Assembly: GCA_017590115.1 (NCBI GenBank) | Contig: JAGGNK010013558.1 | Location: forward strand, 14,430,126-14,494,125 | DNA: 64,000 nt | Direction: 5' to 3' | Source: Montifringilla adamsi | Taxonomy: Eukaryota > Chordata > Aves > Passeriformes > Passeridae | In this document: positions 10,849 through 64,000 of the stretch, in pieces | How positions within the stretch are numbered: the first letter of the stretch is position 1 | Layout of the letters: the number at the start of each line of letters is the position of its first letter | Position numbers and translations under genes: made by a program | Notes under the pieces: model-generated | Databases searched by the model: none | What the model saw: the letters and a program-made list of their open reading frames with translations, nothing else | Told to the model about the DNA's origin: nothing

Positions 10849-13800
10849 GTAAGTTGTTACTCCTCATAACATTTACTTTTTAGCTTTAAAAAAACCCCAG
10901 CAACCACACATGGCTATAATGTTTAAGTGGCTGAAGGCTTTGGCTGAATACATTCTGAAGGTCATTAGTGTGTGGCCATGTGTGCATGTGTGTTTCAGAA
11001 AAGCTTAAAAGGACCCTGGATCATTCCTGCTGGGCTCTGGGGAAGTGAGCAGTACTTGGGTAGTGCTCTCTCCCTGGCTGGCTGCAGAACAGCTTCCAGA
11101 TCTGATTGTAGTTCTGGAGGCTTCCATGATTTGACTCCAGATTTCACTGAGAACATTTATATCATAGTCGTGCTTGTTCAGAAGGGTTTTTGGTATGCAG
11201 ATGTCTGTCTCTAGAGAGGTACTACACACAATTTGGATAACAAATGGTGTGGAAAGTATAGCAGGAAGAACTTGCTGTAGAAGCATCTTGTGTTGTCCTT
11301 ATGCTTCTGTCAGGATCAGTGGGAGCCTTTGAGCAGACAGTTACTGTCTCCTGTTGTACAATTGTTCTGTTTGTCTTCTTCATTCATAAAGCTCTGGCTT
11401 TGCATAAAATTATAAATGCCAGTACAGTTTCCTGTATTTTTTTAAATGAAACTGCTAGCTGATAGGCTTGAAATTATTCCTCACATAGTCAAAACATAAA
11501 ATTGGCAGGCTTGTGTAGGTAAATTAATTCAGTTCTATACTGGATGAATACAGGGAGAGAATTTTTTCCCATTTTCTTAAATAAAAGGGATTTGGTCTTG
11601 ACCTTTTGTTGTCTCTGGCACATTTTGTGACTTCCTTGGAAGTTGCTTGTGGAAAGACCCAAGTCCTTTTGTCTTTCTCTCTGCTTAAAATTCAGACTCC
11701 TTGATTCTGCATATTTAATTAGGGCATTCACTACATTTTGTGTGCATGGATTAACGTTTTTTATGTGAAGCTCTATTCCTGTAGCACTGTGCTTTGGAAT
11801 GTATGCTTTTCTTTAAGAGACAGTTTCTTTTAGTCTGACATGCTACCTGATTGAGCAAAGCCCTCCTTAGGCTTCAGATAACTTGGGAAAATGTTCCAAG
11901 ATGCAAATCCACTCATTTTAGTGGCTAGATGACAATGAATTTCAGCTGTCCCATGGCTGTGTTTGTTAGTAGAGCCCTCCAGCAGCCATTGCCTTCTGCA
12001 CTGCCTCAGGTTCTGGGAGAGAAGCTGGTTTTGTACTCCAAAGTCCTGTGCTTCTCTTCCACTCCATAGTGTGGAGACTAATGTAGAGCCCTTCTGAAAA
12101 GGAAAAGGAATTTGTGGGAGAAGGTGCAGACCTTGCCAGGCTGTCTTAGTGTGGCCTCCTGCTGCTTCTGGATCAGTTTCATTTTGGACCAATTTTTTCA
12201 TTTGAGTTTTCAGTCCTAAAGCAAAGCAGTTAGAAAAAGATGTAACAAAAGAGTTCATGGGCTTTGCGGAACGAAGTTTTTAATGTGTGTACACAAACTT
12301 AGTTTTGATAAGTATTTAATTTCTTCTACTACTGTGGTCTGTAAGTTTTATTTCTTTGTTCTTTCAGAAGCCTTAAGCTATTTTTCCCACTGCAGGTGTG
12401 TGTCCAGCAGTATATTTCTTGATACGTTTCTTCTCCAGCTATTCCTCAAAACTCTTCTTATGCTATCCACTGATGCCTTCCTAGCCCCAGTCACCTGCTA
12501 GAATCTCTAAACATGTGACTCATGTTCCATTTCAGTATTAATCTTGGTGTGATTGCTACATCTTTCTGTGTGCATTTCTGTTTTTTCATTGGGTTGTAAG
12601 TTAGCTATTGTCAGATCTGGCTCTTTGAGTAGAACTTTGGCTTTTCAGTTACACAGTGAGTAATTTTCCATCCTTTTCTGGTTTACAATCCTTACCTAAA
12701 GGAAGAGGTGAATGTGAAACCCTTAAATGACTTAGTTGAAATGGTTGTCTACAAAAGAAGTTGTTTCAAAAAGCAGTTGTGAAAGCATTCCAGTGTGTGG
12801 ATCTTGAAAGATCTGGTGTTGCATTCTTTGGTTAACATGGTGTTTAGTTGAAGCACTGAGTTTTATTTTTAACTCTCTTTTTTAAGAGACAAGAGAAAAT
12901 ACTCAAAAACACCAGGAGCTTTATTAAAGTTGGCATACTTTGCTTAATGCAGTAAAATTTATTATTTAAAAATAATACTCAGAAATGAGTGCATTTGTGA
13001 ATAAAGCCACATCTTACCTGGAATTAACCTTGAAGTCTGACAAACCTGGGAAATAGCCTTTCTTGCCTACAAATACCCAACCCTACATGGGTTGTGCTTT
13101 TACTGCTCTGCTTAAGGAACATCTAAAGGTGGTAAAAGCAGACTTAGGGCTGTCCAGAGCACTTAGTTCCTGCTAAGGATGGTACAGAATGACATAATGG
13201 ACTTAGCTGCCAATAGAGGACACTTCTTTCCTCCAGTGTAAAAGTTACCAGGGATGTCGTTGAGAACAAAACTTTGGTTTAATGGGCTTTGAAGTGTAAA
13301 ACTTGAGGTTTGGTTTGCTCAGAACCTCATTTTGTCCATTCTGCTCCCTCTGTTGGAGTGAATTCCCTTTCCCAAGTAGGTCACCTCGGTTAAGAGTTTG
13401 AGCCTCAGATTTCATTCTGGAATAGTTTGTAGATGTATTGGTGTCTTATGCATGGGTATTGTACGTGTTGGGCTTCGGTCTCACCCTTTAAGGAATGCAG
13501 GGTTACAGTGGACCTGAAATGGCTGAAGCCGTGGGTTTGGCCATAAGGGACGTCTGTTGTTGCTGCAATCTTCTAATACAGCAACAAATAATTGCAAAAG
13601 AAGCTGAAGAGAAAAACTTTGTAAACTCAGATGTTTTGTAACTGTTGCCTTGAACCTTTCGGCAGGTTGGGAATGGATGGCATGGAGTGCCAACATGTTA
13701 CCAGTGGTTTGAAGGAAACTTTGTCAGGATTACAGGACTACCCAGGTCCCTGATTTATCATGACAAAAATAACAGTGCTTGGAAACCAAACCAGTAACTA

Positions 13801-16168
13801 GTAGATAACAGAAGCGTGAAAAATGGGCGGATGCCTAAATCATTTTACAGAAGGAATGATAGACTCATGTCATCTAGGAAAAAAAATGGGTTTTCCAGTA
13901 TCTTCCTCACATGTAGGATCACTGCATATGTCTTTATGGAGGAGTGTATTTTTGTAACATTATTGAAATTTCTTAGTATAATGTGCCTCAATTCATAAGT
14001 AAACAAATGCTGTGAAATCTTTTAAAGCAAATGTAAATTTCACAAGTGTAGAGGCTGCTGTTAATATTTTGGCCATTCCTGTGGCATCTTTTTGAGGTAT
14101 AATAACTTGGAGAACAAGAATGTGTTCTTAATTATAATACCTCATCAGTTCTGTTTGCTGCTAATTATTTTACAAGATTTAGAGAAGCATTTAAGATGAA
14201 GGTCATGGGGTTTCTTGTGAAGTTCTTGGTCCAACCAAGTGTAGGTGAACCGAGCGGGGAAATTTGCCCTGAAATTGCTTTTGGCAGGTCCTGTGAGTGT
14301 CTGAGGCAGAGGGCTAACCCAACTGGAAAGAGCCTTTTAAAGGGTGACTAATGCATAACTAAATTACCTTTTTTAGAGGTGAGGAAAGTTCATGTCAGTA
14401 ATTGGATTTCTATATCCTAAGCTTATTAAAAATAACTTTAATGGTCTTATTTATGGGATATCTTCTGTACGTATGTTAGTACTTCTCAGTGTTTGATTGT
14501 GTCAATAATGGAACAACTTTGTGGTGGTTTTTTTCATGTTTTGATACTTCTGTCAAGGCATTACCATGAAAAAACATTCAAAATATTAATTCATCTTCAA
14601 ATGCCTAAATAGATTTGAAATTAATTTGGTGAGAACTGGAAAAAAAAAACCAAACCCAAAGCAACCCCAAAACTAGCTTAATGGGAGGGAAAAACACCTT
14701 TCAAAATATTTAATACATTGTCTTAACTGAGGATGAGTTGAATGTTTGAAATAGAGCATTTCTTTAAACTTGAAAGTTCTGTTTCTGAAAGCATGAATGT
14801 CCTGGGGTTGAATACTCCTGCAGCTATTCATGTTTCACAGTGCAAAGCGAAATTACCAGATGCCATATTCCACTTCTATGTGCACGACTTTCCCATTGTA
14901 TTTAAAACAGGGAAGTATAGAACAGCATAAAACAGGACACATGGGTACTTGTGAAAGTCAGACTGGGCTTGTTGCACTGCTTCCAGTGCTCTTTGCTTTG
15001 CTGTAACTGGTTATTTTGAGATGAGACTGGGGAAGCTGGGATGCGGAGGCAGAGACCACTAGATGGCCCCACTGGTTTTTGCTGGGCTATGGGTAATTTC
15101 TGCAACCCTTGTCAGAATCTGCCCAGGATTATCAGGGAGCAGAGTGGTGGTGAAATTGGTTTTCAGACTAAAATGTGGTTAAACCTATACATATTCAAAA
15201 AAAATAAATTGATGTTGGAATGCAGATACTCAAAATCATGAAGACATTTTAAAACCCTTTTTGCATGTCAGCATTGGTTTCAAAATGATATTCTTAACAC
15301 TTAGTAACTTCCTGTACCTAAGTTTTGCATGTGAGGAGGAGTAAGGTTTTACTTGAAGTAAATTGAGCTTATATTTCTTGGAAGAAGATAGAAAGATGGG
15401 AACATTTGGTTTATATTTATCCACATGGATATTGTTTGTTCAGTTTGGTTTGTCACTCACCTGTGGGCTTGGTTGCAGTTCCATGATGAGTACAGTTGGT
15501 ATTACCTTGCTAAAGGTAGCTAGTGTGACTTGTGACCGTTTTGTCTGATTTTTGGTGTGTCCTTTCCCACCAGTAACTAAACCAGTCATTCCATTTGCTT
15601 GGAAGTGTGTTTGCTGTTGCACTGTACATCTTTCATGAGCTGGAAAACTGGGTTAAGATGGTGGAATGTCTTGTGTCCAGTCACCCACCATCTGTCTATA
15701 AGAAACCAGTTTTCATTGGTTTTGATGGATCTGTGTCTTTAAAGAAAGGAGCTTGAAGGGTACTTAAAAATTTTGGTTTGTTACAAGAACCTTGGAGTTC
15801 TGCTAAGCAATGTCAGCTTCAGGGGTGGGCCAGTGCAATGAAAATGGTTGCAAGAGCAAATTTCTTTGATTTCCCACCACGGATTTCTCAGTGGTTTAAA
15901 AATTTCAAATGGAATTCATGGATCCTGAAGGGGTTCTTGGACTTCTGATATTTTCTCCCATTTTTTATAGTTTTGGTGAAACTTATTATTATTCTTGAAT
16001 TGATTATTTGACATTGTTTCTGATAAAAGTAGATATTGTGGACTGTGTGACATGGAATGAAGCATGAGTTACATGTTTAAATTATCTTCAAGGTACAGTA
16101 GTTGAATGTCTTAGTTTAAAGCAATGATGTGTGTTCCAACAGCATTTTTCTTCTAATTTTTCATAAAG

Positions 16169-16552
16169 AATCCATTCAGATGAAGAGTGTCAAAAGGAGT
16201 CTACGAATGAGACACCAAGATGGCAGTTCCACTGGGGAATGAGAGGTTGAGGAAATGGACTAATGCATGAGTGCTGGGATGTCTGTCCAAGAAAAGGATG
16301 TTAAAACGTGGACTCTCATGTTATTAAACCAGAGAAGATCTGGGTTGTGATCATCCTATCAAAATGGACTTGCATTTGAATTAATCAGTGACTGTCCAGT
16401 GATGGATCTGTTTGAGGACTGGGTGGCAGAATTTTCGTTTTGGGTTGTTTTTGCATGACAGGCAAATTAATTTGGTAAAAGATCTGTTGCTACTGCTTTT
16501 GAGAAAATGTAATTTATGAAGTGATTTTAAATAAAAGGTTTTGGTTTATTTC
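16169..16552 (+). ncRNA. CHASERR: CHASERR terminal exon with AUGG motifs
   Basis: The acceptor follows a pyrimidine-rich stretch ending TTTTTCATAAAG at 16168. The exon runs to a poly(A) site just after AATAAA at 16530-16535. AUGG-type motifs lie at 16217-16223 (AAGATGG), 16253-16258 (AAATGG), 16361-16367 (AAAATGG) and 16402-16405 (ATGG). Conserved AUGG motifs in the last exon are the known signature of CHASERR and are implicated in its control of CHD2. All frames are broken by stops. The exact cleavage site is estimated. Confidence 0.75.
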
Positions 16553-16575
16553 ACACTTTGTGTTTGTCCTTTCTG
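16530..16575 (+). terminator. CHASERR: CHASERR poly(A) signal and downstream element
   Basis: A canonical AATAAA at 16530-16535 is followed about 25 bases later by a GT/T-rich stretch (about 16556-16572), the arrangement of a functional cleavage and polyadenylation site. Cleavage is expected near 16550. It lies about 2.2 kb before the CHD2 promoter, so termination efficiency here decides how much transcription runs into CHD2. Confidence 0.7.
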
Positions 16576-18740
16576 GCTGAATATTTTTTATTGACTTGAT
16601 ACTGAAGTGGGTTACATTTTTGGTTGCTATTAAACTGAGAAATACTTTAGCTAAGTACTGAAGGCAAGGTAAAATTTTGTGCTATACTTGGTATCAAATG
16701 TGGTTTTCATTTACAAATTATGTTCACTTTGCCATGACTTCCAATGAATTTTTATTCGCTGGCTTGTTCATTCAGGTGCTTAATATGAGGGGTTTTCAGT
16801 ACTTGGCCTATTGTCAGGGCACTGCTGCTGAACTTTGTGAAGTTATTTTAAGATGGAATTGATACCAATTGAAGGCTGGGAAAATACGACAATAAAGGAG
16901 TACTTGAATGTTTTGTATAACTTTTTTAGGTATGTTCTTGGGCTGTGTGTGCGTACAGAAACTTTTCAACAGATTTCCTGGACTACAGACTTCCTGAACA
17001 GTCTCTTTGGTCTTAAAATTGTTCTGTGCAAGTGTCCAATCTGCTTCACTGCTCTTGCATGTAGCCTCAGTGTCACAATACTGTGCCTTGTGTTTGATGA
17101 GAAAAAAATGAGTTATTTTTGATATGGCTACAAGTGACATATTAACCTTTGCAAATGAATTCTAAAATGGTTCTGATATTTGAAGTCATGATTTCCTTAC
17201 AGGTTTCTAGTGGGTCTAATAATTTAACTGTAGGCATTTCTTCTCTATATGTTTCACCTGAAGCTCAAAGTTGTCTTTGTTTTGTGCTGGAGGGTAAAAA
17301 TGGTAAACCTGGTGCTGAGATAATCTTGAAATTATATTTGAAAACCCAAACAAATTCCTGTTCATTGTCTGTGTTTAACTATTTGCCTTGCTCGGACTTT
17401 TTTGGAAATACCCGTTTTTGCCATGATGAGTTGCTCATACCTGTTCCATCCAGCCATTTTGGTGGTACACGCTTGCCCCACTTTGGTTTTGCCATGTGTT
17501 TTTATGGTGGAGTTGGATTCTGGGACCAACCTGAAGGGTTTCTCATTCAAATGAGTGGATTTCCTTAGTGTTACCAAAAAATATTTGGAATAGTCTTGCA
17601 TTGTGGTTCTTTAGTTCTTGCAGTTGAGGTGCAAGGAGTCTTCTGTGAATAATTGGTAAAGTGGAATTTTTTTAATGGCTTGTGGCATTGGAGAGTTCCT
17701 AATGAAACCCCTTGTGGAAAGAGGATGGATGGTTGTAGGAGATAAACGGCAGCTCTGTGGAGGAATTAAAGGGGATGGTGTTGGTTCTACTGGTCGAAGC
17801 CAATGGGTTTGGGCTGTTGGGATGCTGTGCCATGGATGTTCCCATAGAACCCCAAACTAGCCCATTGCCCCTTTGTCCTCCAGTGGTCCCCCAGTGGCTG
17901 ATGGCTCTGTCTTGTTGTGATGCTTATGAATATGCAAGATGTTCTTATGCTTTAAGGGGTTGGTTTTGGTCACGGAAGACAACTGGTAGTCAGAATCAAG
18001 TGGTATGGGGTACTTGGACCACCTCCATTCCCTTGGTGATACATCCTCTCAATTCCAGGATGTCGTATTGGAGATGTCCATTGATTGATTTGCAGTTCTG
18101 CAGCTTGGCTATTGTGCAGCTTTAAAATTAATTTGTTCTGTTAAAATCTGTTAATGACCATGAATGGGTTAAGAAAGTGCATTAGAAATGAGCAGTTTGA
18201 TGGAGTTGGACTGGCTTGAGCGCAGTGCTTTGGCGTAGCTGATGGAAGCGGTGTGGCTGCTGGATTTGAGTTGTGGGGGGAACCACTAGGGAGGCGCTGT
18301 GGAGCTGGAGGGCAGTCTCAGCTCTGTGGGGCTGGCTTGGGAGTGGAGGATGCTCCTGTCCCCCCCTGCCAGTGCCAGCACTGGGGGGCAAAGGGAAGAG
18401 CTCTTGTCTGGGGATTCTGCCACCGAACTGGGGGGAAGCTGCCCCTTAGGTGGGGTGACCCCCAGGGTGGGCTGCTGCTGCCTGCATGGCTGTGAGCTCC
18501 ACTTCCATGCCTTCAAAATGGCTTGTAACAGCACCACTTCCTGTCCAGGGAGGAAGTAATTTTAGCCCAGGCACTGAAATATTTAGCAAATCTTTAAAAC
18601 AAAAGGCACAAATTCCATTTCTTTCTGGCTTCCAAAGGGTGCCTGAGCCACATGGGGTTAAGGTGCCCCTTGAGCTGGGGTAGTTGGAAGGAGCCAGGGC
18701 TGTGGGGTAGCAGGCACCCTTTAGGTGGAGGCTCTCTCTT
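16553..18740. other. CHASERR-CHD2 spacer
   Basis: This lies between the CHASERR poly(A) site and the CHD2 promoter. It holds a 139-codon open frame at 17149-17568 and others of under 125 codons, none with splice, codon or family support. The 3' half (about 18200-18560) becomes GC-richer and is rich in G-runs. It may contain alternative longer CHASERR 3' ends or CHD2 promoter-proximal elements. No repeat element was recognised. Confidence 0.55.
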
Positions 18741-18900
18741 TTTTTGGTAGAAATGAAGGGGTGGGTCTATGGTACATCACCTGAGTTGTGGGGTAAATGT
18801 AGAGAGTGTCAATCAAAGGCAGAGCTCAGAGCTGGGAAGGAGCTCTAGATGGCGGCTGTGCCTTAGAGAGAGCGCGCTCAGCTCCGTGCCTTCCCCAACA
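18741..18900 (+). promoter_or_regulatory. CHD2: Probable CHD2 core promoter
   Basis: This stretch just upstream of the CHD2 leader has a YY1-type element (AGATGGCGGC at 18847-18856) and scattered CpGs near 18870-18880. There is no TATA box at a useful distance. It is far less CpG-dense than the CHASERR island. The assignment rests on position, about 0.9 kb before the start codon, and on the YY1 element. The start site itself is not directly visible. Confidence 0.5.
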
Positions 18901-19334
18901 CTTTACGCAACTTTCCCTAACTTTCAGGCAGCCTCAGGGGGCCCCCACAGCCCCTTGCCTCTCCTAGGCACTAATCGGGGGCCGAGCGGACCTTTTTCGG
19001 GCAGAAAAGCAGCTTTTGAGGGCTCCCTTTTCGTGCCTTGCTGGAAAGAAGAAGCCGTGGAGAGAGCCCAGGTCGTTGTTTTTCCAGCTTAGAAGCCATG
19101 GCGTACCTCCATTTTTGTGCGCTCTCCTAATGAGCTTTTTCCCCCGGACATTTTTGTACTAATTACCGCTTCTTTTGCTTTATCGGCCGCATATTTTTGG
19201 GATTAGAATATATATTTTTTTTTATTTTCTGAAATTTATATTTTATCGGTATAATTACAAATATTTTGGATCTAATGTTTTTCCACTACCCGAAACTAAT
19301 ATCGACTTGGTCCTGGCGGCGGTGCATGGATCAG
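18860..19334 (+). other. CHD2: CHD2 5' leader exon 1 (noncoding, start estimated)
   Basis: Noncoding first exon inferred from a good donor (CAG|GTAGGTGAG) whose GT is at 19335-19336. The 5' half is mixed. The 3' part (about 19130-19330) is AT-rich yet retains CpGs, which is unusual and suggests constraint. It contains at least two upstream ATGs, at 19098 and 19275. A single unspliced leader running into 19736 remains possible. Confidence 0.5.
19098..19130 (+). other. Short uORF in CHD2 leader (10 codons)
   Basis: An ATG at 19098 in a strong initiation context (GCC before, G after) opens a 10-codon frame ending in TAA at 19128-19130. If the leader starts upstream of it, scanning ribosomes would meet this uORF before the CHD2 start. 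Context and frame are seen directly; translation is inferred. Confidence 0.45.
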
Positions 19335-19610
19335 GTAGGTGAGCAATTAATAATTTTTAGATTTCTGCCGTTTTGAATACTTTGATTTTCGACCGATTTG
19401 TGCTGTATTGGGATGACGCAATAAGATACAGAGATTATTTGCATCCAGTCTTACTTTGGGAAAGTTTGCAGGATGCTCCTCTCCTGTGTTTATTCTCGGA
19501 TTTTTCTTGTAAAAATGATTATTTGTTTTAAATCTCCGGTTTGCCGTGTTGATCAGTGCTGTGTATTGTTATAACAATATCATTGCAGCGTCAGGACTTT
19601 GTTCCTGATA

Positions 19611-19718
19611 ATGAAAGCCAGCGAAACGAACTGGGACCTTACCTTTCTTTCAACTTTTGACAGTAAATACCTGGGCACAGGACTTCAAAGCAAACAGACA
19701 CCCCTGACCCCCTTTTAA
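19611..19718 (+). other. 35-codon uORF just before CHD2 start
   Basis: An ATG at 19611 with A at -3 opens a 35-codon frame that stops with TAA at 19716-19718, 17 nt before the CHD2 start codon at 19736. It lies in the same exon as the CHD2 start codon and in a different frame. A uORF ending so close leaves little room for re-initiation and could damp CHD2 translation. Functional effect is inference. Confidence 0.5.
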
Positions 19719-19735
19719 TATTTAAGAATAAAAAG

Positions 19736-63709
<43,974 letters not shown>

Positions 63710-64000
63710 GTGAGATGTGGCTGCTTGATTCTGAGGGTTTCAGGGGGAGTGGTTGGCTGATGTTCCCAGGTCACCAGACATAATTTCTATGAAGGAATAT
63801 GAACTTATTTTCTGATTGAATTGTGATATTTCTCTTTTAAATGATAATTAATAAGGGGCAGGTTATTACTGCTGTTACTGAAGGAATTGGGCTCATCAGT
63901 TTTCCTGCCAGCCTGCAGGATCTGCAGCTGTTTGCACAATGCTCAGGAGATGGGAAATGTCCCCAGGAAATAGCTGTAGCTATTTGCTTTCCCTGACTTG

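Larger units (their letters stand above)
3253..16168 (+). other. CHASERR: CHASERR intronic region
   Basis: AT-rich sequence with no protein-coding exon I can support. It contains candidate small lncRNA exons at 5845-5917, 6611-6697 and 10788-10848. It also has an A-tract near 8066-8088, short TA repeats near 6189, and T-rich stretches near 10560-10670. I saw no clear transposon copy. Scattered AATAAA hexamers (for example near 6777 and 7101) could give premature ends. Confidence 0.6.
2840..16552 (+). ncRNA. CHASERR: CHASERR lncRNA gene (CHD2 adjacent suppressive RNA)
   Basis: This is the probable bird ortholog of the spliced, polyadenylated nuclear lncRNA CHASERR, which in mammals represses the downstream CHD2 gene in cis. 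The support is positional and structural. It has its own CpG-island promoter about 16 kb upstream of CHD2 on the same strand, no long open reading frame, and consensus splice sites (donor at 3253, small exon 10788-10848, acceptor before 16169). The terminal exon carries AAGATGG/AAATGG motifs and a canonical poly(A) signal at 16530-16535. The family is known for AUGG-containing motifs in its last exon. The start site is estimated from the promoter elements, and the internal exon chain is only partly certain. No transcript data were available, and human-like alternative exons may be missed. Confidence 0.8.

Noticed and set aside
17149..17568. 139-codon open frame between CHASERR and CHD2
   Set aside because: Composition is non-protein-like, no family resemblance, no splice context; length is reachable by chance in 64 kb.

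Overview
This is a vertebrate nuclear window, almost certainly from a bird. It has long introns with GT-AG splice sites, CpG islands, poly-A/T simple repeats, and several truncated CR1 LINE copies with the typical avian 3' end. There is no mammalian Alu, B1 or L1. The species cannot be fixed from the sequence; the human synteny I know places this locus on chromosome 15q26.

The window holds one dosage-sensitive chromatin locus, all on the + strand. (1) At about 2.4-3.7 kb lies a strong CpG island with paired CCAAT boxes and YY1-type motifs. I read it as the promoter and first exon of the long noncoding RNA CHASERR. Small candidate internal exons follow, of which 10788-10848 is the cleanest. 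A last exon at 16169 to about 16552 has AATAAA at 16530 and several AAGATGG/AAATGG-type motifs, the hallmark of this lncRNA. (2) A spacer of about 2.2 kb follows. (3) At about 18.75-19.33 kb are the CHD2 promoter and 5' leader, with upstream ORFs and a probable small leader intron. (4) CHD2 itself runs from the start codon at 19736 to beyond the window end. I resolved 30 coding exons joining in frame for 1335 codons: the acidic/serine-rich N-terminus, tandem chromodomains, the complete Snf2 ATPase, and the SANT-SLIDE region. The remaining C-terminus, about a quarter of the protein, lies beyond 64000.

Intron 2 of CHD2 (13 kb) contains two more CpG-rich islands, at 22.68-23.08 kb and 31.15-31.46 kb. 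They look like enhancers or alternative promoters; the second lies only 1.3 kb upstream of coding exon 3. The rest is ordinary intron with CR1 fragments, simple repeats, one imperfect hairpin and one 24-bp minisatellite.

Functionally the parts form a circuit. CHASERR lies in tandem upstream of CHD2 and is known in mammals to repress CHD2 in cis, while CHD2 protein acts on chromatin. The clearest signals for follow-up are the conserved tandem layout, the AUGG motif cluster in the last CHASERR exon, the uORFs in the CHD2 leader, and the intronic CpG islands. No CRISPR, bacterial, viral or biosynthetic system is present.
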